Assembly: GCF_010120715.1 (NCBI RefSeq) | Contig: NZ_CP047591.1 | Coordinates: 2,418,001 to 2,482,000 of the forward strand | Reading direction: 5' to 3' | From: Aminipila terrae | GTDB lineage: Bacteria > Bacillota > Clostridia > Peptostreptococcales > Anaerovoracaceae | Length of the DNA: 64,000 bases | In this document: positions 36,803-45,759 of the stretch, in pieces | How the letters are laid out: every line of letters starts with the position of its first letter | Numbering within the stretch: position 1 is the stretch's first letter | Made by a program: the position numbers and the translations under genes | The notes under the pieces: generated by a model | Told to the model about the DNA's origin: nothing | Seen by the model: the letters and a program-made list of their open reading frames with translations, nothing else | The model's database searches: none

Positions 36803-39310
36803 ATGAGAGCAAAGATTTTGAGCTTACTGCTTTGTATCACAATGGTATTGACCATTTCACAGGGGAGTATGGTAACTGCATGGGCAGATACGACTAAAGT
36901 GGATACAGCAAAAACAGAGGAAAAAGAGCCAATCCTGGCATATGTACCACTGGATAACAGACCAGTCAATGTTGACAGAGTAATATATGAAGCTGAGTCA
37001 GCAGGATTTAAGGTTATGATGCCAGATGCGGATTTATATGCTACCCGCCTGGACGGGCAGCCGCTTAACTCCAATGGAACAGCATATGGAGACAGCGAAA
37101 AACTGATGGAATGGATTACGGAGATGGATAAAAAAACGGATTACTTTGTAATCTCTCTTGATCAGCTTCTTTCAGGGGGATTAGTTAATTCCCGTACTCT
37201 TTATGGCAACAAATATTATGACGAATTTAAGCTGATTGATAAGCTTGTTGAGCTTTCACAGAATAACCATGTATACATAGTTGATACGGTTGCCCGTCTG
37301 GCAACCTGTACGGTGGGCTATCAGGGTGCCAGCCTGGAAACTTATAACTATCTGCGTCAATATAATCTTACACCCAGATATATACTGAATAATAGAGACC
37401 TGTCTGTGCGAAATATTGTTTCAGATTACACCAGAGATGATCAGGGAAGAAAGATTACAATTGATCCCAAATACTCAACAGAAGTAAATAATTCATTGAA
37501 AACCCGGGAAAGAAAATTAAGCATTATAGATTATATTCTGTCCATGGATTCATCGGGAAAAATGAAATATTTTATTGGTATTGATGATTCTAATCCCCAG
37601 AATACTATTCAGACAAACGAAGTAAAATTTATACAGAAGAAACTGGGTGACAAAGGACTTATTTATTCAGGTGCAGATGAGCTGGGTATGATGGCTGTGC
37701 TGAATCTGATGATTGATTATTATGGGTACAATGTAAATGCTTCAGCTGTATATTTTGGTAATACGGAAAGTTCAGGTTCAGGCTCCGTATATGATATGGA
37801 AACCGTAAAGGAAAATGTGGAAAAACACCTGAAAAGCATTGGCGTAAATCTGGTAGATAAAGATAAAGCTGACATGGAAATCGTTGTACTGACTTCACCA
37901 TCTACTCCTATCCTCAATTCAAAATATATCAGCAAAATGATTGATTATATAAATAACAATATCTCTAAGGGGATTCCTACCATAGTTATTAATTCGGCTC
38001 CTGCCGCCTATGGTGGAAATCTTGAATACAGAATGACCAGAGAATGTGAAATGAGCATGCTGCTGGCTTACAGCAGCTGGGGCACCGTAGGCAATTCTAT
38101 CGGTATATCTTTATGCAATGGGATTTCACGTTATCTGTATTTACATAGCAGAGACAATAGCAGTGATAAAGCCGATATCGCATTTTTAAAGGGACTGATT
38201 TTTTCTTATGAAAAGGATATAAGCTATATCAGAGGTGGTGGAAAAACCCTGTTTAATGATTATCTGACTTCTAAGGGATGGTCTGTCAATAACTTTTATC
38301 AGAGCAATGAACAGGTAAAAACCATCAATACAGATTTGGAGAATATGCTGAAAACCTCCGACTATAATGTTACTGTAAATGATATTATTGACAATCTCAC
38401 TGACTGCAGATATTTTAAAGGGCTTGGAGGAGAATGCGGCATCATAGGAAAAATTAATCTGAGTAATTATTCGGCTCCATTTTTCAGGACCTATGAAATC
38501 CATTTTGACATTGGTGTAAAATTAAGTGATATCACCTTAAAAGGATTTAGAGATTCCATGACTGTCAATATGCCATATACTCCTGCAAAGGGACAGATGG
38601 CTTATTCGGTCAACCTGTATTATCTGGATCAGGCAGGTAAACTTCAGAAAATGCCTTGTACCTACGATAAAAATACAGGAACAGTAAAATTTGCAACAAA
38701 TATAATGCCAAATTTCTTTACAGACACCCAGAGCATGGAGGCCGATAAGGCAAAGTCCCTGTTTGTTGACGTTCCTGTATCTGCTTGGTATTTTGATTAT
38801 GTAATGTATGCCTATGAGAAAGGAATGATGAAGGGCACCAGTAGTAACACTTTCCAGCCTCAGGCACCTATGACACGAGCCATGATGGTCTATACACTTT
38901 ATAAAATGGCAGGAGCTCCAGCAGTGGAAGAAAATTATGAACTACCTGGAGATGTAGGCAACGGCTGGTATAATACAGCTGTAAAATGGGCATTTGTCAA
39001 TGGAATTGTTTCGGAAAACTGGGATAAGAAGTTTGGAACCAATAATCCTGTAACCAGGGAACAGCTTGCGGATATGCTGTGGAAATATGCGAAATACAAA
39101 AAAATGGATACTACAACAGGAAAAAATCCTGGGGTATATAGCTATGCGGATGTTTTTGCTGTTTCACCAGAATTACGGGGAGGGTTTGACTGGGCCTGCA
39201 GCAACGGTATCATAACAGGCACCGGTGATGGGACCAGGCTTGCCCCTGGAAAGGCGGCTTCCCGTGCAGAAGTAGCGGCAGTTTTAAAGCGGTTTGAAGA
39301 GACAGAATAA
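36803..39310 (+). CDS. DUF4127-type surface protein with three SLH domains
   Basis: A secreted, wall-anchored protein of 835 residues. The signal peptide (about 1-30) ends near TAWADTTK. The body (about 45-500) matches the DUF4127 family, opening with ILAYVPLDNRPVN and containing ISLDQLLSGGLVNSR, YFIGIDDSNPQ and INSAPAAYGGN; its enzymatic role is unknown. Three C-terminal S-layer homology repeats begin near LFVDVPVSAWYFDY, LPGDVGNGWYNTAV and YADVFAVSPELRGG, and bind pyruvylated wall polymer. Its presence implies an S-layer-type wall. It forms its own unit with a strong terminator. Confidence 0.85.
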   Translation: MRAKILSLLLCITMVLTISQGSMVTAWADTTKVDTAKTEEKEPILAYVPLDNRPVNVDRVIYEAESAGFKVMMPDADLYATRLDGQPLNSNGTAYGDSEKLMEWITEMDKKTDYFVISLDQLLSGGLVNSRTLYGNKYYDEFKLIDKLVELSQNNHVYIVDTVARLATCTVGYQGASLETYNYLRQYNLTPRYILNNRDLSVRNIVSDYTRDDQGRKITIDPKYSTEVNNSLKTRERKLSIIDYILSMDSSGKMKYFIGIDDSNPQNTIQTNEVKFIQKKLGDKGLIYSGADELGMMAVLNLMIDYYGYNVNASAVYFGNTESSGSGSVYDMETVKENVEKHLKSIGVNLVDKDKADMEIVVLTSPSTPILNSKYISKMIDYINNNISKGIPTIVINSAPAAYGGNLEYRMTRECEMSMLLAYSSWGTVGNSIGISLCNGISRYLYLHSRDNSSDKADIAFLKGLIFSYEKDISYIRGGGKTLFNDYLTSKGWSVNNFYQSNEQVKTINTDLENMLKTSDYNVTVNDIIDNLTDCRYFKGLGGECGIIGKINLSNYSAPFFRTYEIHFDIGVKLSDITLKGFRDSMTVNMPYTPAKGQMAYSVNLYYLDQAGKLQKMPCTYDKNTGTVKFATNIMPNFFTDTQSMEADKAKSLFVDVPVSAWYFDYVMYAYEKGMMKGTSSNTFQPQAPMTRAMMVYTLYKMAGAPAVEENYELPGDVGNGWYNTAVKWAFVNGIVSENWDKKFGTNNPVTREQLADMLWKYAKYKKMDTTTGKNPGVYSYADVFAVSPELRGGFDWACSNGIITGTGDGTRLAPGKAASRAEVAAVLKRFEETE

Positions 39311-39335
39311 CATCATTTATTACAATTGAAAACTT

Positions 39336-39379
39336 AAAAACCACAAAGGTAAATTTTAATTTACTTTTGTGGTTTTTTT
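39336..39379 (+). terminator. Intrinsic terminator after the SLH gene
   Basis: AAAAACCACAAA and TTTTGTGGTTTTT form the base of a long stem, extended by GTAAATT/AATTTAC, with a T run on the 3' side. Confidence 0.85.
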
Positions 39380-39422
39380 ATGCTTATCTTAAGAAAATTT
39401 TGTAAAAAAGAATAAATAATAT

Positions 39423-39477
39423 TTGACTTTTTCCATAAATTGTTTTAGTATTGATAAGAACAGTTCGCATACGAACT
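39423..39477 (+). promoter_or_regulatory. Promoter and operator of the efflux operon
   Basis: TTGACT at 39423-39428 and TAGTAT at 39446-39451 have a 17-base spacer. AGTTCG-CATA-CGAACT at 39462-39477 is a 16-base inverted repeat lying over the expected transcription start. Its position fits the binding site of the MarR repressor encoded at the end of the same operon. Confidence 0.7.
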
Positions 39478-39505
39478 AAAAACAGCTAAAAGGAAAGGTG
39501 CAGGT

Positions 39506-40350
39506 ATGAAAATAGTAAATAAAAAAACTTTAATCATTATATTTTCGTTTATCATTATTATTCTGATATTTATTGGAGTTAATGCAGGAAAGACAAATTC
39601 CTCTCTGAATAATCAGGAAGTTTATGCAAATCAGAAACCAGATGAACTTTCATTTATTATGGCAGGGAAGGTTGACGCTATTGAAAGTGCGGATATCTCT
39701 TCCAAAACTTCCGGAAAAATAGCAGAGCTGAATGTAGATGTAGGATCTGTAGTAAGGAAAGGAGATGTACTGGCCCGAATCGATATGAAGGAGGTTCCGG
39801 CACAGGTAAATCAGGCACAGTCTACTATTGATATAGCCAATGTAAATTTAAACAATGCTCAGAACAGTTATAACAGGGCCCTGGAATTATACCAGGCAGG
39901 GCAGTGGCAAAAGAAGCCCTGGAAAGTGCAGAGAAACAGCTGAATACTGCTCAGGCGCAGGTAAATCAGGCACAATCAGGGTTAGATATAATCAATGCCA
40001 ATTCATCTAATGGAGTGATTGTAGCACCTGTTTCAGGAACAGTTACATCAAAGAACATAAATGTGGGAGAAATGGCTGTTGCAGGTGCTAACTTAATGAG
40101 TATTGTTAATTCTGATAAGACTTATATTAACGCTTATTTGCCTGCAAGACTTTCAAATGAAATTAAACAGGGGCAAAAAGTAGCTATACGGATTTCTGAG
40201 ATTCCAGACAAACTTTTTGATGGTAAGGTTTCACTGGTTGATACAGTCGTAGACGCTCAAAATAAAAATATTCTTGTTAAAGTAAGCATGTTAGAAAATG
40301 ATCCGGCTGTTAAGGTTGGCATGTTTGCAGAAATTGCACTAAAGAAATAA
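39506..40350 (+). CDS. HlyD/RND-type membrane fusion protein, frameshifted
   Basis: A periplasmic-adaptor-type protein of 281 residues after repair, anchored by an N-terminal helix (about 7-25). The lipoyl half-motifs flank a coiled-coil hairpin: DISSKTSGKIAELNVDVG before it and GVIVAPVSGTVTSKNINVGE after it. The frame breaks at three G (39899-39901). A fourth restores LYQAGAVAKEALESAEKQ in the hairpin. It works with the following adaptor and the MFS pump in drug export across the envelope. Confidence 0.85.
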
Positions 40351-40366
40351 GGCTGGTGATTAATAT

Positions 40367-41026
40367 ATGGAATCAAAAAGAAAAGTATTAATGTTATCTG
40401 TTGTTGCTGTAATGCTGCTGGTTCTGGGAACTATCGGGGCCTATTACTGGTACGAGGGAAATTATTTTGTAAAAACTGAAGATGCAAAAGTTGCAGGAGA
40501 TATTGTTAAGGTTTCTCCTCAGATGACCGGAAAGCTGTTGGAATTAAATGTAGAAGAAGGTCAAAGTCTGGAAAAAGATCAGATCATAGGCAGGCAGGAA
40601 ATGGGCACTTTATCCGATACCAATTTAGAGCAGTCGGTTATCCGGTCTCCCATTTCTGGATTTGTTCTGAAAAAACAGGCTACCCCAGGGGAACTTGTGT
40701 CAACGGGACAGACTATAATTATGATGGTAGACCCCACCAATTTATACATAAATGCTAATATAGAAGAGACGGATATGGCAAAACTAAAAATTGGGCAAAG
40801 GGTTGAGATTACAGTAGATGAATATAAAGGGCAGAAAATCTCTGGAAGAGTTGAGTCTATTGGGAAAGCCGCAAACTCTGCCTTTTCTCTTTTATCTGGC
40901 TCAACAAGCGGAACTTTTACAAAAGTAGTACAGAGGGTACCCGTTAAAATCGTATTTGACGATAAAAAGAATGATAATGGCCTTTTACTTGGAACAAATG
41001 CTGTAGTAAAAATCCGCATTCGATAA
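40367..41026 (+). CDS. Short HlyD-family adaptor
   Basis: A 219-residue membrane fusion protein with an N-terminal helix (about 6-28), a split lipoyl domain (VSPQMTGKLLELNVEEGQ; VIRSPISGFVLKKQATPGE) and a beta-barrel part. The coiled-coil hairpin is nearly absent, which is common in the short EmrA-like adaptors of Gram-positive bacteria, so I do not regard it as truncated. It lies 16 bases after the first adaptor and 13 bases before the pump gene. Confidence 0.85.
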   Translation: MESKRKVLMLSVVAVMLLVLGTIGAYYWYEGNYFVKTEDAKVAGDIVKVSPQMTGKLLELNVEEGQSLEKDQIIGRQEMGTLSDTNLEQSVIRSPISGFVLKKQATPGELVSTGQTIIMMVDPTNLYINANIEETDMAKLKIGQRVEITVDEYKGQKISGRVESIGKAANSAFSLLSGSTSGTFTKVVQRVPVKIVFDDKKNDNGLLLGTNAVVKIRIR

Positions 41027-41039
41027 GAGGTGGTTTCAA

Positions 41040-42576
41040 GTGAAAAATCATGATGACGTTTATAAATGGCTTGCGCTGTTTGTAGTTTTAATCGGAACTT
41101 TTATGAGCGTTTTAAGCAGTAGCCTGATTAATCTCGCCCTGCCTAAAATGATGTCTGTTTTTGGTGTGACTTTATCGGATATCACATGGGTAGTAACGGC
41201 TTATTCCCTTGCTATGGGAGCTGTAGTACCTCTGACCGGATTTTTAAGCGATACAATAGGAATAAAGAAGCTGTATGTCATAGCCCTCTCTATGTTTACT
41301 CTGGGTTCTGCCCTGTCCGGGATGGCATGGAACAATAGTGCCATGATTGTTTTCCGTGTAATACAGGCAATCGGAGGGGGACTTATGAGCCCTGTAGGAA
41401 TGTCCATTGTATATGCTATTTTCCCTGTAGAAGAAAGAGGAAAAGCTTTGGGAATCTGGGGTGTTGCAGCCATGGCTGCTCCCGCACTGGGACCTACATT
41501 AGGAGGGTATATCCTTTCTAATCTGGATTGGAGGCTTTTGTTTTACATCAACGTGCCTATAGGTATATTCGGAATTATTTTTGCTATCTTTTTACTCAGG
41601 GAGACGGAGAAAAAACCTTACGAGGGTAATTTTGATATAATTGGTTTTATTACTTCTGTTGTGGGTATTGTATGTACTTTGTATGTAGTTGGAAAGTGGT
41701 CTTCTATAAGCTGGAAAGAAATCCATTATCCTGTTTTACTTACTATTGGTATCTTCAGTTTAGTTTTATTTGTTATAAATGAACTTACACACACAAATCC
41801 ACTGTTGGATTTAAGGATTTTAAAGCTCTATGATTACGGCTTAAGCCAGATTATCAGTTGTGTACTGGTAATGGCACTAATGGGGGGAGCTATATACTTC
41901 CATTATATCTTCAAAATGTGAAAGGCTTATCTGCTATGCAGAGCGGTATTGTCATGCTGCCATCTGCCATTGCAGCAGCTATAACAATGCCTATAAGTGG
42001 AGCCATATTTGACCGGTTTGGGGCAAAAATAGTAGCTATACCAGGCCTTTTCATATTACTATGGGGTCTTATCATCTTACTTATCTGAGCGCAGATACCT
42101 CCAATCTGACAATTATGACCATTTCCTTTATAAGAGGAATTGGACTGGGGCTTGCCATGATGCCAATCAGCACTGTAGGTATGAATGCTGTACCACTGAA
42201 ATTAACTGGCAGGGCTTCCGCACTTACCAATACACTTAGAAATATATTTAGTTCTATTAGCGTGACCATTGTAGCTACACTGATGACTACCAAGACTACC
42301 AATAACTATGCACGATTAGCAGAGAATGTGACCTTGTCAAATCAGGCAGTTACTGATACAATAAAACAAATACAAGGGCTTTACATGACATCCGGAGTAT
42401 CATCCACAGAAGCTCAGGCCTCTGCTATAACTGCCATTGCAGGAGTGGTACAGAAGCAGGCATATCTGGATGCCATTAATTATACGATTGCATTTACAAC
42501 GATAACTGTCTTTGCTGCTATTATACTGGTATTTTTGATGAAAGCTCAAAAACAAAAAGAAATTTATAAATGTTAG
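41040..42576 (+). CDS. EmrB/QacA-type (DHA2) multidrug transporter, two frameshifts
   Basis: A 14-helix drug:proton antiporter of 512 residues once two bases are restored. Markers: FVVLIGTFMSVLSSSLINLA in helix 1, WVVTAYSLAMGAVVPLTG, the loop FLSDTIGIKKLY, and motif C GLMSPVGMSIVYA with LGPTLGGYI. Frame breaks lie at six G (41882-41887; a seventh gives ALMGGSYILPLYLQNV) and four G (42063-42066; a fifth gives LLWGSYHLTYLS). It starts GTG at 41040 after AGAGGTGG. It belongs to the operon with two adaptors and a MarR regulator. The stop is TAG. Confidence 0.87.
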
Positions 42577-42589
42577 GTGCTAGGAGAAT

Positions 42590-43069
42590 ATGGTGGAAAC
42601 AAATAAGAACTCAGAACAATCAATGATTGACTATGCGGAAAAAATTGTCAGACTTTTAAAGACTACTAGAAAAGAGCTGAATGACTATTCCTTTGAAAAA
42701 TCAAAACAATATGGGTTTACTGGGCCACAGCTGTTTTTAGTTTTTGTATTATATAAATATCCGGGACTCAGTCTTCAGGAGGTAAGCGAAAAAATAGGCT
42801 TATCTAAGAGTACGGTTTCAGGTATAGTGGATCGCTTAGTCTGTCAGGGTGATGTTGTTCGGGAAATCCCTTCAGAAGACCGCAGGAGTGTGAAGCTGTT
42901 TTTATCTTCCGACTTTTCTAAAAAACATAATCTTATGGAAATAAAGAGGCAGTTCCTTACCGATTTAATTAGTGATGCATCAACTGAAGATTTAAATACT
43001 GTTATTAACGGGCTTGAAAAAATATATGAAATAATTCAAAATAAGAAATTAAAGAATACTGAAAAATAA
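42590..43069 (+). CDS. MarR-family transcriptional regulator
   Basis: A dimeric winged-helix repressor of 159 residues. The DNA-binding part is seen in LSLQEVSEKIGLSKSTVSGI, then VDRLVCQGDVVREI and the wing SEDRRSVKLFL. N- and C-terminal helices would form the dimer interface. It is the last gene of the efflux operon, 13 bases after the pump, and most probably represses it through the inverted repeat at 39462. The ATG at 42590 is close to its AGGAG site; a GTG at 42593 is better spaced. Confidence 0.9.
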   Translation: MVETNKNSEQSMIDYAEKIVRLLKTTRKELNDYSFEKSKQYGFTGPQLFLVFVLYKYPGLSLQEVSEKIGLSKSTVSGIVDRLVCQGDVVREIPSEDRRSVKLFLSSDFSKKHNLMEIKRQFLTDLISDASTEDLNTVINGLEKIYEIIQNKKLKNTEK

Positions 43070-43071
43070 AC

Positions 43072-43131
43072 AATTCCCCTTAGATAAAATCCTGCTGTCC
43101 ATTGGAAAGTTGATTGCATCTAAGGGGATTT
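43072..43131. terminator. Terminator between convergent genes
   Basis: CCCCTTAGAT (43077-43086) and ATCTAAGGGG form a 10-bp stem with a long internal loop. A T-rich ATTTTGTT follows on the plus strand, and on the minus strand the sequence just before the repeat is A- and T-rich. Confidence 0.7.
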
Positions 43132-43133
43132 TG

Positions 43134-44231
43134 TTATTCATTGGTCCGATTTAGTATTTCTATGACTTTTTCCTCCTGGTCAAATAAAGCACATCCTCCA
43201 GCATGTTCACTGCCCACTAAGTTGTTATCCTGAAGACGCCTGAAAAACGGAGAATCAAGTGCTTCTAACAGGGTGTGGTTTCGCAGCCTGTAATCTGAAT
43301 AAGGGGAGAAGGGACAAGCTTCTGCCTCACCCTGATAGTTAATATGAAAAAAGCCACGTCCGGCAGCAAGGCAACCTCCCATTTTATTTTCATCACCAGG
43401 AAAGGATAAAAATAAGATGGAAGGGTATTTATTCCGTAGTTCTTCCTGTGATTGCTGCAGTTGCTCACGCTCTTTCTGTGAGAATGCAAGATTTCGTGTA
43501 TCTGAATCTACAGGCACGTACTCGATAAATAAAACTGTCCTGCAACCAAGCTGCCGCAGGCCATCTATAAATTCAACATTTACTATTTCACTTAGATTCT
43601 TTGTTGTCGCCGTAATAGAAACCCCAAACAGGATTTTTTCACCATTCAGTTGGACCATTTTTTCCTGTATTGTTTTATATATACCTTTTCCCCGGCGGAG
43701 GTCAGTGGATTCCTGTGAACCCTCCAAGCTGATTATGGGGATAAGATTTCTGCTTTGCTTAAATAACTTTATGTATTTCGTATCAATCAGGGTTCCGTTT
43801 GTGAAAATAGGAAAAATTATTTCAGGAGTCTGTGATGCAGCCTGGATTACATCATACCGCATAAGAGGTTCACCTCCGGCCAGAAGATTAAACAAAATAC
43901 CTAAATCTTTTGCCTGTTTAAATATAGCTGCCCATTCCTGGGAGGACAGCATGGGGGAATTATTATCCTCATGACAACTCTTATTTTTTCTCGCATAACA
44001 GCCCGTACAAAACAGGTTACAGGTGTGGGTTATGCTGGATATTAAGAACGCAGGAATATGCTTGCCCCGGCTTTCATAATTGTTTCGATACTTTGTTGCT
44101 GTTTTACTGTAAGCTAGCGTTTTCAGCAGAAAGGCCGTTTCTTTTGGGTTAGAAAAGGTACCGGCCACTACATCAGAGATGATTTTATGTATAGAATGAC
44201 TAAAATAGTCATTTAACTGATTGTTATTCAT
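43134..44231 (-). CDS. Radical SAM protein with a C-terminal SPASM-like region
   Basis: A 365-residue radical SAM enzyme with the cluster motif CNLFCTGCYA, about residues 80-89. LLAGGEPLMRYD and ISLEGSQESTD are typical of the fold. The C-terminal part has scattered cysteines (GGCLAAGRGF, EACPFSPYSDY, AGGCALFDQ) consistent with a further cluster. The ATG at 44231 has AGGAGG upstream; the frame extends nine codons further without a binding site. No precursor peptide or partner gene is visible beside it, so it is probably a modification or maturation enzyme of unknown substrate. Confidence 0.83.
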   Translation of the reverse strand: MNNNQLNDYFSHSIHKIISDVVAGTFSNPKETAFLLKTLAYSKTATKYRNNYESRGKHIPAFLISSITHTCNLFCTGCYARKNKSCHEDNNSPMLSSQEWAAIFKQAKDLGILFNLLAGGEPLMRYDVIQAASQTPEIIFPIFTNGTLIDTKYIKLFKQSRNLIPIISLEGSQESTDLRRGKGIYKTIQEKMVQLNGEKILFGVSITATTKNLSEIVNVEFIDGLRQLGCRTVLFIEYVPVDSDTRNLAFSQKEREQLQQSQEELRNKYPSILFLSFPGDENKMGGCLAAGRGFFHINYQGEAEACPFSPYSDYRLRNHTLLEALDSPFFRRLQDNNLVGSEHAGGCALFDQEEKVIEILNRTNE

Positions 44232-44332
44232 TTTGTATTTCCTCCTTATGAGTGACAACCCATACTCTATGAGACATGTTTTTAATTTATCTTAAATCCC
44301 TGTTCATGTCAATAAGAGCATTGTTATCAGCA

Positions 44333-44361
44333 TTGTCTGTGATTATGCGTTATGTTATAAT
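44333..44361 (+). promoter_or_regulatory. Sigma-A promoter of the dynamin/two-component operon
   Basis: TTGTCT at 44333-44338 and a perfect TATAAT at 44356-44361 with a 17-base spacer, 58 bases before the start codon. Confidence 0.65.
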
Positions 44362-44418
44362 ATTAAGTTAGAGCATAGAACACTATGGAAAAAACAACAT
44401 TATGGGAGATTAAGAAAT

Positions 44419-45732
44419 ATGAGTAACTCAATTATAGATATAGTAAAGCAGGCCGAAACCTTATTAGGTACATCTGAAATATGCAAAGAAGAACAGTCCA
44501 GGGTTAAGGAACTTCACCACAGGCTGGAGTCACAGGACATAACGGTTTCTGTAATAGGCCAGTTTAAGAGAGGAAAAAGCACTCTGGTAAATGCAATTTT
44601 AGAAGAAAAAATCCTGCCCGTGGGAATTGTTCCTGTAACTTCAGTGGTAACCAGGATTCAATATGGAGAAAAGTCAGCAGCTGTACATTTTGACAATGGT
44701 ATAATCAAACCCATTAAGATTGAAGAACTATCTGAATATATAAATGAACAGGAAAATCCGGGAAATAAGCTTTGTGTTTCATCTGTGACACTGCACACCA
44801 CCTCCCCCTTTCTAAAAGAAGGATTGACTTTTGTGGACACTCCGGGGGTAGGCTCTGCTCATAAACATAATTCGGATGCTGCATACGCATTTGTAAAAGA
44901 AAGTGATGCGGTGATCTTTATGCTTTCAGTAGATAGCCCTATTAATGAAATAGAAATTGATTTTCTCAGAAACGCAAAAGAGTATGCCGCTAAATTTTAT
45001 TTTGCTGTAAATAAAATTGATAATGTGGAAGAAGATGAGTTGCCAGCCTATATGGAATATTGCAGAAAACTTCTCTGCAGTCTGATGGAAGTGGACAGCA
45101 TCATGCTATTCCCTGTAAGTGCCAAATATGGCAACGGACTGGAAGCATTAAAAAGCAAAATCCAGGAGGATTGCAAAACATCTGTAAAAGAAATTCTTGA
45201 AGAATCAGTGGAACGAAAGCTCAAAGATATACTCAGTTCCGCCAGGGTAAGACTGGATTTGTACTGGAATGCATTAAAAATGCCTGCGGGCAGACTGGAT
45301 AGCAGTTTTAATCAAATGAAAACATGCCTGGCTGAGTTAGAAAGTAAAAGCCAGGAAATTGCTTCTGAACTTAATATGGAAACAAGCAATGATAAATATG
45401 TTGAGATATCCAATAGGTTAGAAATAGAATTAAATCAGATGAGAAAAGTATTATCCTCTTCGGTATCGCAACTTTTTGGAATAGAATATCATTACGAGCT
45501 TACAGAACTGAATATCACTGAAAACTATAAATTTGATCATTCAGAGGATAATATAGAAAGCCTTAAAAATAGATTTTTAAGCCAGACAAAACAGCTTTGT
45601 GATGAACTGGATAGTACGTTGAATTTAATTCTCATGTACAGAGAGAAAAATACCATTACAGTAGCACGAAGAATCGAGGATTTAAATATCCTGAACAGGC
45701 AGTTAAGAAAGCTAAAATCGTTATTGCATTAA
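44419..45732 (+). CDS. Dynamin-like GTPase
   Basis: A 437-residue protein of the bacterial dynamin family. The N-terminal GTPase (about 35-235) has the P-loop GQFKRGKST, the switch threonine in PVTSVVTR, the G3 motif VDTPGVGS and the G4 motif NKID. The C-terminal half is helical, like dynamin stalks, but there is no obvious membrane segment, unlike the larger bacterial dynamins. Such proteins act in membrane repair or remodelling. It lies 27 bases upstream of the histidine kinase gene, so the two are probably cotranscribed. Confidence 0.85.
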   Translation: MSNSIIDIVKQAETLLGTSEICKEEQSRVKELHHRLESQDITVSVIGQFKRGKSTLVNAILEEKILPVGIVPVTSVVTRIQYGEKSAAVHFDNGIIKPIKIEELSEYINEQENPGNKLCVSSVTLHTTSPFLKEGLTFVDTPGVGSAHKHNSDAAYAFVKESDAVIFMLSVDSPINEIEIDFLRNAKEYAAKFYFAVNKIDNVEEDELPAYMEYCRKLLCSLMEVDSIMLFPVSAKYGNGLEALKSKIQEDCKTSVKEILEESVERKLKDILSSARVRLDLYWNALKMPAGRLDSSFNQMKTCLAELESKSQEIASELNMETSNDKYVEISNRLEIELNQMRKVLSSSVSQLFGIEYHYELTELNITENYKFDHSEDNIESLKNRFLSQTKQLCDELDSTLNLILMYREKNTITVARRIEDLNILNRQLRKLKSLLH

Positions 45733-45759
45733 AAATATGTTAATAAGGATGATAGGAAA

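Noticed and set aside
40367..41026. Second HlyD protein as a truncated pseudogene
   Set aside because: It lacks the long coiled-coil hairpin, but both lipoyl halves and the barrel are in frame, and short adaptors of this size are common.
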